Of a DNA stretch of 64,000 bases, positions 10,367 through 21,377 are shown in pieces. Origin of the DNA: Lepidodermella squamata (lineage: Eukaryota > Gastrotricha); the NCBI GenBank assembly GCA_047495785.1, contig JBLDXI010000004.1, positions 2,542,001 to 2,606,000 of the forward strand. The letters are read 5' to 3'. The stretch's first letter is position 1; every line of letters starts with the position of its first letter. The notes below the pieces were generated by a model. It did not search any database and had not been told where the DNA came from. It saw nothing but the letters and a program-made list of their open reading frames with translations. Both the position numbers and the translations under genes were made by a program.

Positions 10367-13300
10367 TTATTTTGAAATAGCCCGCTCGAGTGTTTCGATA
10401 GTAGTGCGCTTGTCATCGGCAGATACACTTGCATCGCAGTTCGCAGCCCAATGCAACGCTGTTTTATTACTGCGATCTACAGCTTCAATGTTAGCGCCGA
10501 ATTTTGTGAAGAGAATTTCAGCAACATCGTGATGGCCTTTATATGCGGCTGCCATCAACGGCGTAAATCCATATGTGTCGGCCATATTCACGTCGGCCTT
10601 GAAATCGCTAGCAAACATCCTCACCACGTCGACGTGGCCGTTTAAGGCGGCGGTCCAAAGTGGCGTACGGCCATCTTCCTTGGCCTTATTCACATCGGCT
10701 TTGAACTCGCTAGCTAACATCCTCACCACCTCGATGTGGCCGTTCTGGGCGGCGACGTACAGTGGCGTACATCCCTCCTTCTCGGCAATAGTCACGTCGG
10801 CCTTGAACTCGCTAGCTAACATCCTCACCACCTCGATGTGGCCCTCCTGGGCGGCGAGGTACAGCGGCGTAATTCCATCTTTCTCGGCCATATTCACATC
10901 GGCCTTGAACTCGCTAGCTAACATCCTCACCACCTCGATGTGGCCGTTCTGGGCGGCGACGTACAGTGGCGTAAATCCATCTTTCTGGGCCATATTCACG
11001 TCGGCTTTGAACTCGCTAGCTAACATCCTCACCACCTCGACGTGGCCGTTGAAGGCGGCGGCGTACAGTGGCGTACGTCCATCTTTCTCGGCCATATTCA
11101 CGTCGGCTTTGAACTCGCTAGCTAACATCCTCACCACGTCGACGTGGCCGTTTAAGGCGGCGGTCCAAAGTGGCGTACGGCCATCTTCCTTGGCCTTATT
11201 CACATCGGCTTTGAACTCGCTAGCTAACATCCTCACCACCTCGATGTGGCCGTTCTGGGCGGCGACGTACAGTGGCGTACATCCCTCCTTCTCGGCAATA
11301 GTCACGTCGGCCTTGAACTCGCTAGCCAACATCCTCACCACCTCGATGTGGCCCTCCTGGGCGGCGAGGTACAGCGGCGTAATTCCATCTTTCTCGGCCA
11401 TATTCACATCGGCCTTGAACTCGCTAGCTAACATCCTCACCACCTCGATGTGGCCGTTCTGGGCGGCGACGTACAGTGGCGTAAATCCATCTTTCTGGGC
11501 CATATTCACGTCGGCTTTGAACTCGCTAGCTAACATCCTCACCACTTCGACATGTCCGTTGAAGGCGGCGGTCAACAGTGGCGTAAATCCATCTTTCTGG
11601 GCCATATTCACGTCGGCTTTGAACTCGCTAGCTAACATCCTCACCACTTCGACATGTCCGTTGAAGGCGGCGGTCAACAGTGGCGTCGCACTGTTTTTGC
11701 TGCAAACTTCAATGCTTGCCTCAAATTGCTCGGCAAGTATCTTCACAATGTCGATGTAGCCTTTGTTAGCAGCAAGGTTCAATAGAGGAAATCCCTCTCC
11801 GTCTTTGCAGTCTGGGCTAAGACCGAGGTCACTGTTCGACAGTAGCTGCACCAATTTCAACACGTCTTTCCGCAGACATACGCAGTCGAATAGCTCCTGA
11901 AAAAATATGTACATATCCATCGCCTGAATCAAGCGTAATAAATGCGGAGATACCTTAACAGCCTCTTGCTTGGGTTCGACGACTGATAGATCTGGCTGAA
12001 GAATATAAAGAGCAAAGTTTCAAGCAATGATCCATATGCCATGGAAGCTATTCAAACCTTTGTATACCGCATCGGTGCTGATTTTAGCAGATAACTACTG
12101 GCTTGAAGCTGATTCGAGGTCGGTCGATCCTCAGGAATCAATGCGAGCATTGACATTACAAAATCGCGAAACTCATCGGTATAGCCGCGGGATTCGTCAA
12201 ATGGTTTCAGGTTATTGCTAAATTATTATTGAGCTTAGCTTGAAATTTCGAATTTCAGCTCGAAAGTTTACCTCAATATACCAGCCATCGAGTTGATCTG
12301 TAAATTTATTTTGAGCTTAGTAAGTAATTACTCAAGATCATTCTCATACTGGTTCTTTGAAGTTTGCTAATTTGAAGAGCGCAAATCCTAACGACCAAAC
12401 ATCACTTGCAACTGATTTCGGTTTACGCTCTGATACTACAGGATTTATTACCTCAGGAGGGGAAGCGGACCACTTTGCTAGAGCAAACATTTTCGAACCG
12501 CTGTATAGAATAGCAAATTTAATACCGAGTGGATGCTCCTTTTCAATCTTACGTGTCGAATTTCTCGATGATTCCCAGGTCACCTAGTTTTGCCGTTCCG
12601 CGGTCTTCTGTTAGCAGTACATTGCTTGCAGTTATATTACGATGAACGATACTCCGGCCGTGAAGATAAACCAAAGCTGATACGAGTTGGCGCGACCATA
12701 TTTGAAGCATGATTTCCGGGATAGGTCTAGTCTCTGCCGCGATCAGGCTTTCGAAACTTCCACCCTTGCAATACTCCATCACCAGATACCTCATGCGAGA
12801 ACCTTGGTATTCCTCTTTATACAGACAATTATGGCTATGTTTGATCAAGCAATTGAGCTTCATACCTTCGAACACGCCGAGAACCTTGGCTATGTTTGCA
12901 TGGCTGATATCGACCATTAGCAAATCCTGTAATTTGAAAATATGCCTACTACATGAATTCTGGGATTTATTAGGTAATCCCCCAGGGTAATCCCATCTTT
13001 TTCCTGAAGCAACCTTTTTTCACTCACTATTGTTTAGGATCGGGATTCGAAAACTCAGAGCATTTGAAACTCACTCTTTCACGAAGAAGTTCGCCGATTC
13101 CGGTGAAGTCTTTTTCAAGGTCCGTCAAGTTGGTTTCTTTCATTACAACGCGTTCTGCAGGGCTCCCATTACGTTCGCACAACATTGATGTTCGTAAGCG
13201 GGCATGACGCCAGGGTTTACCGATGACAGTGAACTGCGACATTGATTGATACGTTCTTGAATCCATATTCAATCCGTGGCTGAACGTGACAGCTGAGAAT

Positions 13301-13603
13301 AAATAAAATCCTTAATACCAAAAAGAAACAGACTAAAAGCTTGAAATAGGCGACATTATGTACACCTTCCGACGATAAAAAGCTCGTCTTATCAGATAAC
13401 ATACCAGCCCAATTCGCTACTATGTGATAGTGATATTTTTTTATCTGTGAGTATGGTGCGCCGGTAGAGCCGACTTGGATTAATCTATTAAGCGACTTGG
13501 TTAAAATGTATTCCTCTTGCACTTCCAAAGAGAAAAATTGTGTTTCAATGGGGTACGCATAGATAAAAAAATACTGAAGATATGACACTTGCGCGTGCGA
13601 CAT
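10367..13603 (-). CDS. Pseudokinase-ankyrin repeat fusion protein
   Basis: The minus-strand exons in coding order are 13603-13366, 13292-13075, 12926-12866, 12802-12553, 12500-12350, 12297-12272, 12217-12058, 11995-11954 and 11896-10367, about 891 residues. Two of the splits, 12865-12803 and 11953-11897, are in-frame short introns that could be retained. An N-terminal region of unknown type is followed by a protein-kinase fold: beta-3 lysine VVMKE, hinge YLVMEYCKGGSF, HRN in place of HRD (IVHRNITASNVLL), DLG in place of DFG, an APE-like SPPEV, SDVWSLGFALFKLA, and a C-lobe end LIPEDRPTS. The glycine loop is degenerate. Loss of the catalytic Asp suggests a pseudokinase. About fourteen 34-residue ankyrin repeats follow (TPLYVAAQNGHIEVVRMLAS type). 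The ATG at 13603 is the first in frame with a good context. Upstream or alternative exons cannot be excluded. Confidence 0.7.
10600..11620 (-). repeat. Tandem 102-bp ankyrin units in a duplicated 510-bp block
   Basis: The coding repeats are exactly 34 codons (102 bp). Five consecutive units form a higher-order block, and units 4-7 and 9-12 of the protein are almost identical at the DNA level. The 510-bp period shows a recent unequal exchange inside the exon. Confidence 0.8.
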
Positions 13604-13738
13604 GGTTAACGTTATTCATCTTGCATTTCCTGAGAAAGAGTGACAAGTTGAGTTTGAATGGAAAATTAATAGAGATGGAATAGAGAATATTGAAAAATGA
13701 ATGAAAATTGTAGTTTTTTCAAAAACTTACCATTCGCC

Positions 13739-14381
13739 CAGTGCTTCTCAACCTTCATTTTTCGTCCGATTTTGTGCGGCCCGGCACTCAACTAGGTAAC
13801 TTGTATTGGTTGTGGCCCGCAAGCGTTGTTATCAATCATTTTTGAATAGCTTTAAGGTCCAATTGATGCCCGGAAGTCCAACTACAGGGTTCCTATGAAT
13901 CCTCCAAATTTAAAGCCATTTAAGCCCATTTTCGGGTTGAAAATGCTCAAAAAAGCGTCAACTAAAGCTCGCGAATTGATAGTTACCGTAGTTACCGAAA
14001 TATAAGCCCCCACTCGTTTAGAAGCCTGTCTCGATTAGAAGCCTAGGTAAATTGAAATTCGTCGATGCGATGTTAAGGTACTTAACATCTCTTGACATTG
14101 TTAGCTCATTAGACTTGATACCTATTTGATTATTCGTAATACTTACTAGTAAATGCCCAGATTTGTTAAATTTGTTGTGTTTCAATTTTCATGGCAATAA
14201 AGTAAGCGACTAAACAGCAACAATATCTGTTGAATTTCGCTCACATTACAAACTTGCGGCCCGCTGTGTTCTTACAATGCAGAGGTAGCGGCCCGCCGGC
14301 GAGGGCCTGAGTCATGCGGCCCGCAGGGATGGAAAATGAGTTAGAAAATGGCTCATTACGGGAAAAGGTTGAGAAGCACTG
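13739..14381. mobile_element. hAT-type non-autonomous DNA transposon
   Basis: Terminal inverted repeats CAGTGCTTCTCAACCTT (left) and AAGGTTGAGAAGCACTG (right, apart from a few mismatching inner bases) bound 643 bp. The element is flanked by a perfect 8-bp duplication CATTCGCC at 13731-13738 and 14382-14389. CAGTG ends and 8-bp duplications are typical of hAT elements. The interior is GCGGCCCGC-rich and has no transposase. Confidence 0.85.
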
Positions 14382-14754
14382 CATTCGCCAACCGTTTTAG
14401 GTTACCAGGTCTCTAATCTTGACTTTAATCAGTCAGAACCCATTTGAGCGAGCTCGCAAAAGTTCATGAGGCAAGGCAAAGTTGAATCAAGAGGAACTTA
14501 AGCATAAAAGCCCGAAATTGCATAACAGCTTCACTTCTGGACCTAAAAGGGACCTAAAATCTAATACTAACTCAATTTTGTGTCTTAAGATCTCCAAGTC
14601 CAACAATAGAGCAGCCTGCAGAAACATGTCCCAAAAAATAAACTTGTCAGGATTGCAATTGAGTGAATGGCTAAATTTTAAGTTTTTATTCGAATACATA
14701 TATATGTACGAACATACTTAATTTAAATGCTGACTTACTATTTGTCACAAACAG

Positions 14755-15190
14755 CGACTTGCCCTCTCGGTTACACTTACAATGCATGCTACGACAGCTG
14801 CTACATGTTAAGTTCGGCTCACAAATTAAAGCATAAAATGCTATTAGGCAGTCCTCCGATATTATCAGTCCAGGAAATGTTTCGAATGCGCTCAAGAGAC
14901 ACATGGATCCGACGGTATTCAGCTCAACAGGCCGGTTAATTTCTGCTGAATTTTCAAAATTCTTAACTTCATTTTAAGATGGATCACGGATTGATGCAAT
15001 ATCTATCGCCGTAATTATCACAGCTTCCCCGAGTTCTGACGTTTCAGCCTCTAGAAGAACAGTTAAGCTACCTAGCGTTGTCACGCCGTCGTGTAATTCG
15101 GTTTCAATTGCAATCTGGCTTCAAAAATCGACATTCGGAACTCCACAAACAAGCAGCAAGATTTTTACTGCGCATGGCTTCTCTGTCATC
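14755..15190 (+). pseudogene. Relic of a lectin-family gene (CTLD exon 2 joined to vWA exons)
   Basis: 14755-14810 matches CTLD exon 2 (CPLGYTYNACYDSCY). It is followed directly by the tail of vWA exon 5 (GNVSNAL region at about 14870-14933) and a frameshifted vWA exon 6 from 14979. The CTLD, stalk, Cys-repeat and first vWA exons are missing. In exon 6 an extra base after the segment encoding SDVSAS breaks the frame. Confidence 0.65.
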
Positions 15191-15444
15191 CAAATGCTCG
15201 TTTTACCTCAGAGCTGGACCTTGTCGGATCCCCGGAAATTTGTCTAAATTGCCCTAAATAAAGACTAAATTTAGGGCTCAGCTCAGAAGCCCTTCCAAAC
15301 GTTCTAATTTCAAAGAGCTTACAGTGTCGACGAATAAATATCATCAATGGGTCTAGAATCTGCAAAGCACTTAGATTCCTCATTAGACATGCATTTTTCA
15401 GTTATTTATGCGACAAGCGATTTGTAAGTGTACTGGTTTTGCCC

Positions 15445-15458
15445 AGCGTGGGATAATG
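15445..15458 (+). promoter_or_regulatory. Family upstream element (copy 3)
   Basis: AGCGTGGGATAATG, preceded by CCC, lies 72 bp upstream of the ATG at 15531. Confidence 0.55.
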
Positions 15459-15530
15459 CAACCGCCAGTCGTCATCACAAGCTAGTAAAGCTTCGAAGTC
15501 ACAAAGCCAAAACATACATTTTATGTGAAG

Positions 15531-18500
15531 ATGATTTTCCTCCTCATTATTTTGTTGAGCTGCCTCATAAAATCAGCCGAATTAGCTTGCCCAGCATCTT
15601 CTTGCACCATAACGCGTAAGATTAATCGATCAATATGAATACTGTTTTACCGAACTTCAAATGCAGCGACTTGCCCTCCTGGTTACACTTACAATGCATG
15701 CTACGACAGTTGCTACATGTGGAGCTCGTAAGTTCGACTCATTAACACTTTAACTGCCAAAAAGTTTCTGCGAGATCCGATATTTAGATCCAAATCCTGG
15801 GTCTGCCCAAAGTCCTTTTTTCGGGTCAAAGATGCGCCGTAAGGCAAAATGGCAGAGTGTAGGCCCTGACCCAGCGGTTCTTTTGACACCAAATTGGGAG
15901 CCAAAGATCAAGGAACGCACAGAAATCAACTTGCAAAAACGGTGAAATGTCGATTGTTGCGCCATAATCTGGGTCTAAAAATTAGGTCCAATTCTTGGGT
16001 CTGCTTTTTGGCTCTAATCCAAAATTTCAACGCTTTTTCACTGTCATTTTCAAAGACCTGCTCAGACCTTCAGTACCCAAATTCGGTGTCAAAAGAACCG
16101 CTGGGTCATGGCCTACACTTTGCCATTTTGCCTTACGGCGCATCTTTGACCCGAAAAAAGGACTTTGGGCAGACCCAGGATTTGGATCTAAATATCGGAT
16201 CTCGCAGAGTATTTTTGGCAGTTAATGTGTTAAAATACTATCAACTGTTAAAATACTTAGTGCCAAACCCTTCCACATGCATTTCTGAACAATTCCTCTA
16301 ACTTATTACCACTATTAAACCACTATTAAACCTATTTATACAGGGACGCAAAGTTTTATATGGCAGCTCTACAGCAATGCATGGCAAACGGGGCTCATTT
16401 CTTCGTTCCAAATACCGAAGACGAATTCGACTATGTTATGGGAATAGCAAATCAAAGTGTCGCGTACTGGTTCGGACTTCAAGACTGGGCGTCACGCGGG
16501 GCTGGCAACAACGCTGGGCCATGGGTCTACGGCAACAACTACACCAAAGACCCAGATGGGAAGTGGTACTTCATGGACGAAACACCTAATTTCATAACAG
16601 CGTCAAATTTGGTACTTCAACCTAACTCGACCCTAATCGAGCCGGGACCTTACAGCTGGTTACCTTGGGGTAACTATGTCGGAACTGACACCTATGTTGC
16701 CGCGCTTGCTTATTCGTCTTTTTGGGGAGCCTACTCTTTCAACACCTATCAACTGCCTCTTAACTACATTTGCGAGGTATCGAAAGTCTGCTCTACTTGC
16801 GGAACTGGCTTCACTCGCTACCTATCAAACTGTTACTTGTACCGAAACGACTCGCTGGACTACTACGGCGCGAGTGGGGTATGTAGAGCGGCTAACTACG
16901 GAGCTGGTACGACCCTTTGGACGCCTCGCCGCTGGCATTCTATCATTTTCGCGAGATTTCTAGCAGCTGCTGTTGGTTGGCCTCTAACAATTGGGCTTAC
17001 ATCGATAGACCCGCCTTATTCTTGGCAATGGGCTGATAACGTAGCTGTTTCGTTATCTGATAATTTCGACATTCCGCCTTATACGATTCGATATGGAATG
17101 TATATAGATTCTGTGATTCGAATTGTTCATCCTGATTCGGATATAGCGAATTTATCGACAATTTATCAAGGTTTTTCGAATTTGACGTCGGGCTGGCGGG
17201 GCATTAATTCGGCGGAGTGGCAGAATTGGACGAATCGATATGTTTGCCAACAACCGGCTACATCGAGACTAGCCCCAACTACATCAACGTCATCTACGAC
17301 AGAGACACCCACGACTACTTCAAGCTCTTCAATAACAGAGACTACTTCACTTACGGTAACTACGGAAGCTTCGTCAACCGGATTATCGACCTCGGCTGTG
17401 AGTGGTGGCTGTGAGTTTGCTTATCTTTCATGTTCAGTTTGATTCAGGACAAATGCTGAAATAGCAGCCCAGCCTCATAAATAAAAATGATCAATCCCGG
17501 GAAAGAAAAATCCCACAAATTTATGGGTAGCCATTATTTTGTAATGTTCAGCCTTTTCATAACCCTAAAATTGGGTGTTACACTGATACACTGATACACT
17601 GATTTATTGTTGCAATTTGTCTCGCGACGTTTAGCAATTAAAAAGGGTCGAGGCGCCTCACCACCGTGTTGGGCTTCTATTGAAAATCTTAATTGAAATT
17701 ATAATTTCTCCAAGCCATGGAAAACAGTGCGCGAATTAAAGGAACCTCGAACTGAGGGGCATTTTCAGGCTGAAACTTTAAGACTCAGGGGTGCCTCTCC
17801 CTGTTGTTTTTCCCACCTTGGGGAATGAACGTCAACTTGTGACAATACTCTCACTCATTGATACTTTGTTTCTATTGAACAGTTTCCTGTGCCAACTGCA
17901 CTAGTCCAAACCAGCAATGCCTGCCGAACAACACTTGTACTTGCGTTGCCCTTTCGCAGTCGTGCCAGCCGCCAAGCAATTGCAGCATTCTGGTGATTCG
18001 GCCTGTTTTTCAAATCGCAGGCTGTAACGCTCTTTGCCAGCAAAATGACTACGCATTTAGCTATCCCGAACCCGATCCGGAACTGAACCAAGACTTCCAG
18101 TGGAGGAGGATAAGCGGCCTGACAGGAAATTGTACTTCTTTCGAATCGGTCAGCAGGCCGAACTATGTCTTACGTCACTCCAACTTCAGGCTCTTTCTCA
18201 CTTGGAACAATGGAGATCAGTGGCTCGCTTTGGATGCGACGTTCTGCGAGAGGCCACTAGTTTCCGGGGTTGGCTACGAAGCTGTCAATTTTCCCGGGTT
18301 TTTCATTCACGTCGATGCAAACAACGAAATTTTTATTCGCCAGAATGATTCTTCGCCAGACTTCGAATCTCGTTCAACCTTCTATGAGTCCTCTTTGGGT
18401 AGGATTCGTGATTTTGTACCATCCCATGCTGATTGATGTCTTTCACTACAGATACGTTTACGGCCACCACAAGTTCCTCAACAGCAGCAACTAGTGCTTC

Positions 18501-20319
18501 AAGTTCAGTAACTGCACAAGCTTCGTCAGAACCCTCGACAATCACTGCTTCAGCTACAACAGAAGCAGCAGGGTTAAGTTCGTCGACTCTAGCGACGTTG
18601 CAAGGTACAACAGAGCTACTGACTACAACTTTTCCGTCCACGCCGGAACCCTCTACTGTATCTAGTGAAAGACCTACATCCGCCTCAAGTTCATCAACAA
18701 CAGTGACCTCAGCGACTATGGGAGCCACGTCAGATTCTACTCTTACTTCAACTTCAACAGCAGCAACTTTGAGTATAGTGGCTTCACAGAATACAACGCC
18801 ATCAACTACGACAATCGCTGTGAACTACTGTGGAGATGGCATAGCTCAGGCAAATCTCAACGAGGAGTGTGATGATGGGAATACGCTGTCAAATGATGGA
18901 TGCGACTCGGCTTGCAAATATGAAGGTAGCAGGATTTATGTTTTACGAAATGTTGAAATCGCTATATTTCCTACCCTCAATGCGTGGCTCAAGTGCCATT
19001 TTTTAGCAGCCAGGCTGCGAAGTATAGAGGTGCTAGGGTGTCGCGACATCTCAGCTTCAAGATGCCAACCAATGGGTCCCCAGACTATCGGCCTGGTCTT
19101 CGGAGTAAGACTAAGACCAGACCAAGGCCGGGTCAAATTTTCGGTCTTCGGTCTTCCCAAGACCAGAGAGGAAATTTCGGCCTGTCTATGGTCTTTGGTC
19201 TTGGTTTAAAGACCTGGCTACAATTTCGGTCTGAGTCTTGGCCTTACTCTAGGGCAAAAAGGTCTGGTCTGGCAAGACCAGGAAAAAATGACAGACCGAT
19301 AGTCTGTGGCTCCCCTTGAAGGTTTTCAAGGCCTAGAACTGAAAAAGCTCTCCAACTTAGAATCCTAATTCTGTAGATAATGGTTACCTATCCATCAAAT
19401 TTTTCTCTGCCTACTTCGCACGCCGTATGCAGCCCTCTTCATGATCCCATGAAGAGGTTCGAAGGCGATTTATCATGTCTAGATATACTTTTTTTTACCT
19501 TTGCTATCCGATTGACAATGGCCGTGGATTCTCGATTCTAAAACAATACTAATTTTTCGATTGCGATGTTGTGAATTTTCTCAGTGCTGACTACCAAGCT
19601 GGATGTCTATTTTGCGATCGATTGTTCTCGTTCGATTTCCATGACGAACCTGCCAGCCCTAAATGGCCTTTTAAAAGTTCTTACAGAACAACTTGTTCTC
19701 GTTTCCACTTCGATACAGGTATACCGCTTAGTAGATCACAGACAAACCATAAAATCACAGACAAACCATACTTGTAAATAATTCAGCTTCGTGGAGTACT
19801 AATTTTTGGTGGTCGAGTAGCTGGAATACGTGTCGCGACTCTAGCAAAGGGCACCTCGCAATTGACAGACTCGAGTTCAATTGATTCTTTGTACAGCAAG
19901 CTCACTTACTTCGCAGGCCCTGGAAATGCCTCGAATGCGCTCAGCAGACTTATGGATCCGGCGATTTTCAGCTCAAAAGGTCAGTTAATTCATTTCAGTT
20001 AATTCCTGTAAGACTAATAAAAAACGTAAATTGTTTAGATGGATCTCGGTTAGATGCAATATCAGTTGCCGTAATTTTTACGGCATCCCCAAGCTTCGAC
20101 GTCTCAGCTATGGAAGAACAATTAAGCTACTTGGCGTCCGCAAACCGGCGTTTAATTTTGGTTCAGTTGCCGGCTAGCTACAAAAATCAGAATTCAGAGT
20201 TAGATAAACAAGGAGGAAGATTCACTGCGCATGGCTTCTCTGTCATCAAAATTGAGAACTGGACAAAAACGATGGCCTATGCTCCAGCTATATTACACGA
20301 ACTTCAAATAATTACGTGA
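15531..20319 (+). CDS. Hybrid secreted lectin: CTLD-CTLD-stalk-AbfB-stalk-DUF4215-vWA
   Basis: Exons: 15531-15615, 15667-15727, 16344-17410, 17883-18398, 18452-18925, 19585-19718, 19787-19979, 20039-20319, about 936 residues. The signal peptide (MIFLLIILLSCLIKSAE) and both CTLDs match the CTLD-type genes (WFGLQDW, YICEVSKVC, RYVCQQ). The first stalk ends at SGG, exactly where paralogues continue into the Cys repeat. Instead a GTGAGT donor lies there and the next exon is an AbfB module (NCTSPNQQC; SFESV; DATF). A second stalk, one Cys repeat and the three vWA exons (DCSRS) follow. All module junctions are phase 1, so the hybrid frame is continuous. It could be two adjacent genes, one lacking its tail and the other its signal exon. 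The continuous frame and the absence of a signal exon or upstream element before the AbfB exon favour one gene. Confidence 0.7.
15742..16233. mobile_element. TTAA-flanked foldback (piggyBac-like MITE) in an intron
   Basis: It lies in intron 2 of the hybrid lectin gene. Left and right arms of about 165 bp are near-perfect reverse complements. The ends are TTAACAC...GTGTTAA, and TTAA is the duplication typical of piggyBac elements. There is no coding capacity. Confidence 0.75.
19073..19317. mobile_element. Small AAGACC-rich repeat with inverted ends
   Basis: It lies in the intron before the vWA exons of the hybrid gene. The ends CCAGACTATCGG and CCGATAGTCTGTGG are inverted, and the interior is rich in AAGACC/GGTCTT. 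It is probably a MITE; the target duplication is not clear. Confidence 0.45.
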
Positions 20320-20465
20320 ATTTGACCACCTCGGTTCCCGAGTTCAACTAATAAATCAAAAGATAATGCATCACGTTTGAAAGGATTCCGAACCTAATGC
20401 AACACAATCATTTGAATTAGAACAGTGCGAACTCGCTCTGCTTTCGATAAAGCAGTTTTGAAAAG

Positions 20466-21050
20466 AGTGAAAATAAATGCGCTACTAAAATGGGTAAAAG
20501 TGCTACTAAATTAGGTAAACTGCTTAAATCGTGTAAATTGCTACTAATTCGCGCAATTTGCTACTAGTTTGAGAAATGCGCTATTATGATGAAAAACGTG
20601 GTGAATGAAAGTTGTAATTATTTCAGTTGGCTTTACGAATTATGCTCCAGCCTGTAGAACAAATATCGATAACAATAATCGATTTTCAAAACGAAAGTTT
20701 TTTTCGAAATGGATCGGCTAAAACTTGCAATGATTGGTCAAAACTAGCCTTCTTAGATTCGAGAACAGAAAAGTCAAGGCATTCGTGTATGCGGCAGTCA
20801 TTTCCATGCCAATCACCACAATTAAGATATCTCGTTTATATAGCAATTTTTCCAATTTACCATCACATTCCCAAAGTACTAGCGGTTTTGTCAAAATAGT
20901 GGCACTTCTCCACATTTAGTGTCATATTACCTGCTTTATCAACACACTTGACGTTTTATGCGCACTTAGACAGATTTAGTAGCACTTCGCGCGAAATAAT
21001 AGCAGATTTTGTGTCTGTTTTAGTAGCAGTTTTACCGTTTATAGAGTGTC
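20466..21050. repeat. Inverted-repeat element with GCTACTAAA motifs
   Basis: Between two family genes, direct copies of GCTACTAAA on the left (about 20480-20570) face their reverse complements TTTAGTAGC on the right (about 20976-21035). This suggests a foldback-type transposon. The boundaries are approximate and no transposase is seen. Confidence 0.45.
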
Positions 21051-21322
21051 ATTCGCACGCACCCTTTTGAAAACAACAGCGAGGGATTAAGGACGAATTT
21101 CATACGAATCCCGTTGTCTGTCGTAGTAGAGTACTCTTGGATAAAAAAGAGGGAGCTATGGTTTGGGCACCTCTGGACCCCTGGACCTTTATTTTTCCAA
21201 TTTGCTTTTCAATTCTCTTCCACCTCGGCAAACTCTTAATTATGATCAGTAGCTTCCCTTCGCACTCTGTTATGAGTTATTAAAGCGCCAATCAATTTCT
21301 GAGAGCATCGCCAGTTTAGCTC

Positions 21323-21336
21323 AGCGTGGGATGAAG
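21323..21336 (+). promoter_or_regulatory. Family upstream element (diverged copy)
   Basis: AGCGTGGGATGAAG keeps the left half of the family element. It lies only 41 bp upstream of the ATG at 21378. Confidence 0.4.
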
Positions 21337-21377
21337 CAAGCAAACAGCGAGAAAAGCCGTGGATCATCGGAGTCGCG

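Noticed and set aside
10575-11759. 394-codon plus-strand open frame across the ankyrin region
   Set aside because: It is the mirror of a perfectly periodic minus-strand repeat. Its product is only a repeated ILTTS...WPF unit, whereas the minus strand gives well-formed ankyrin repeats.
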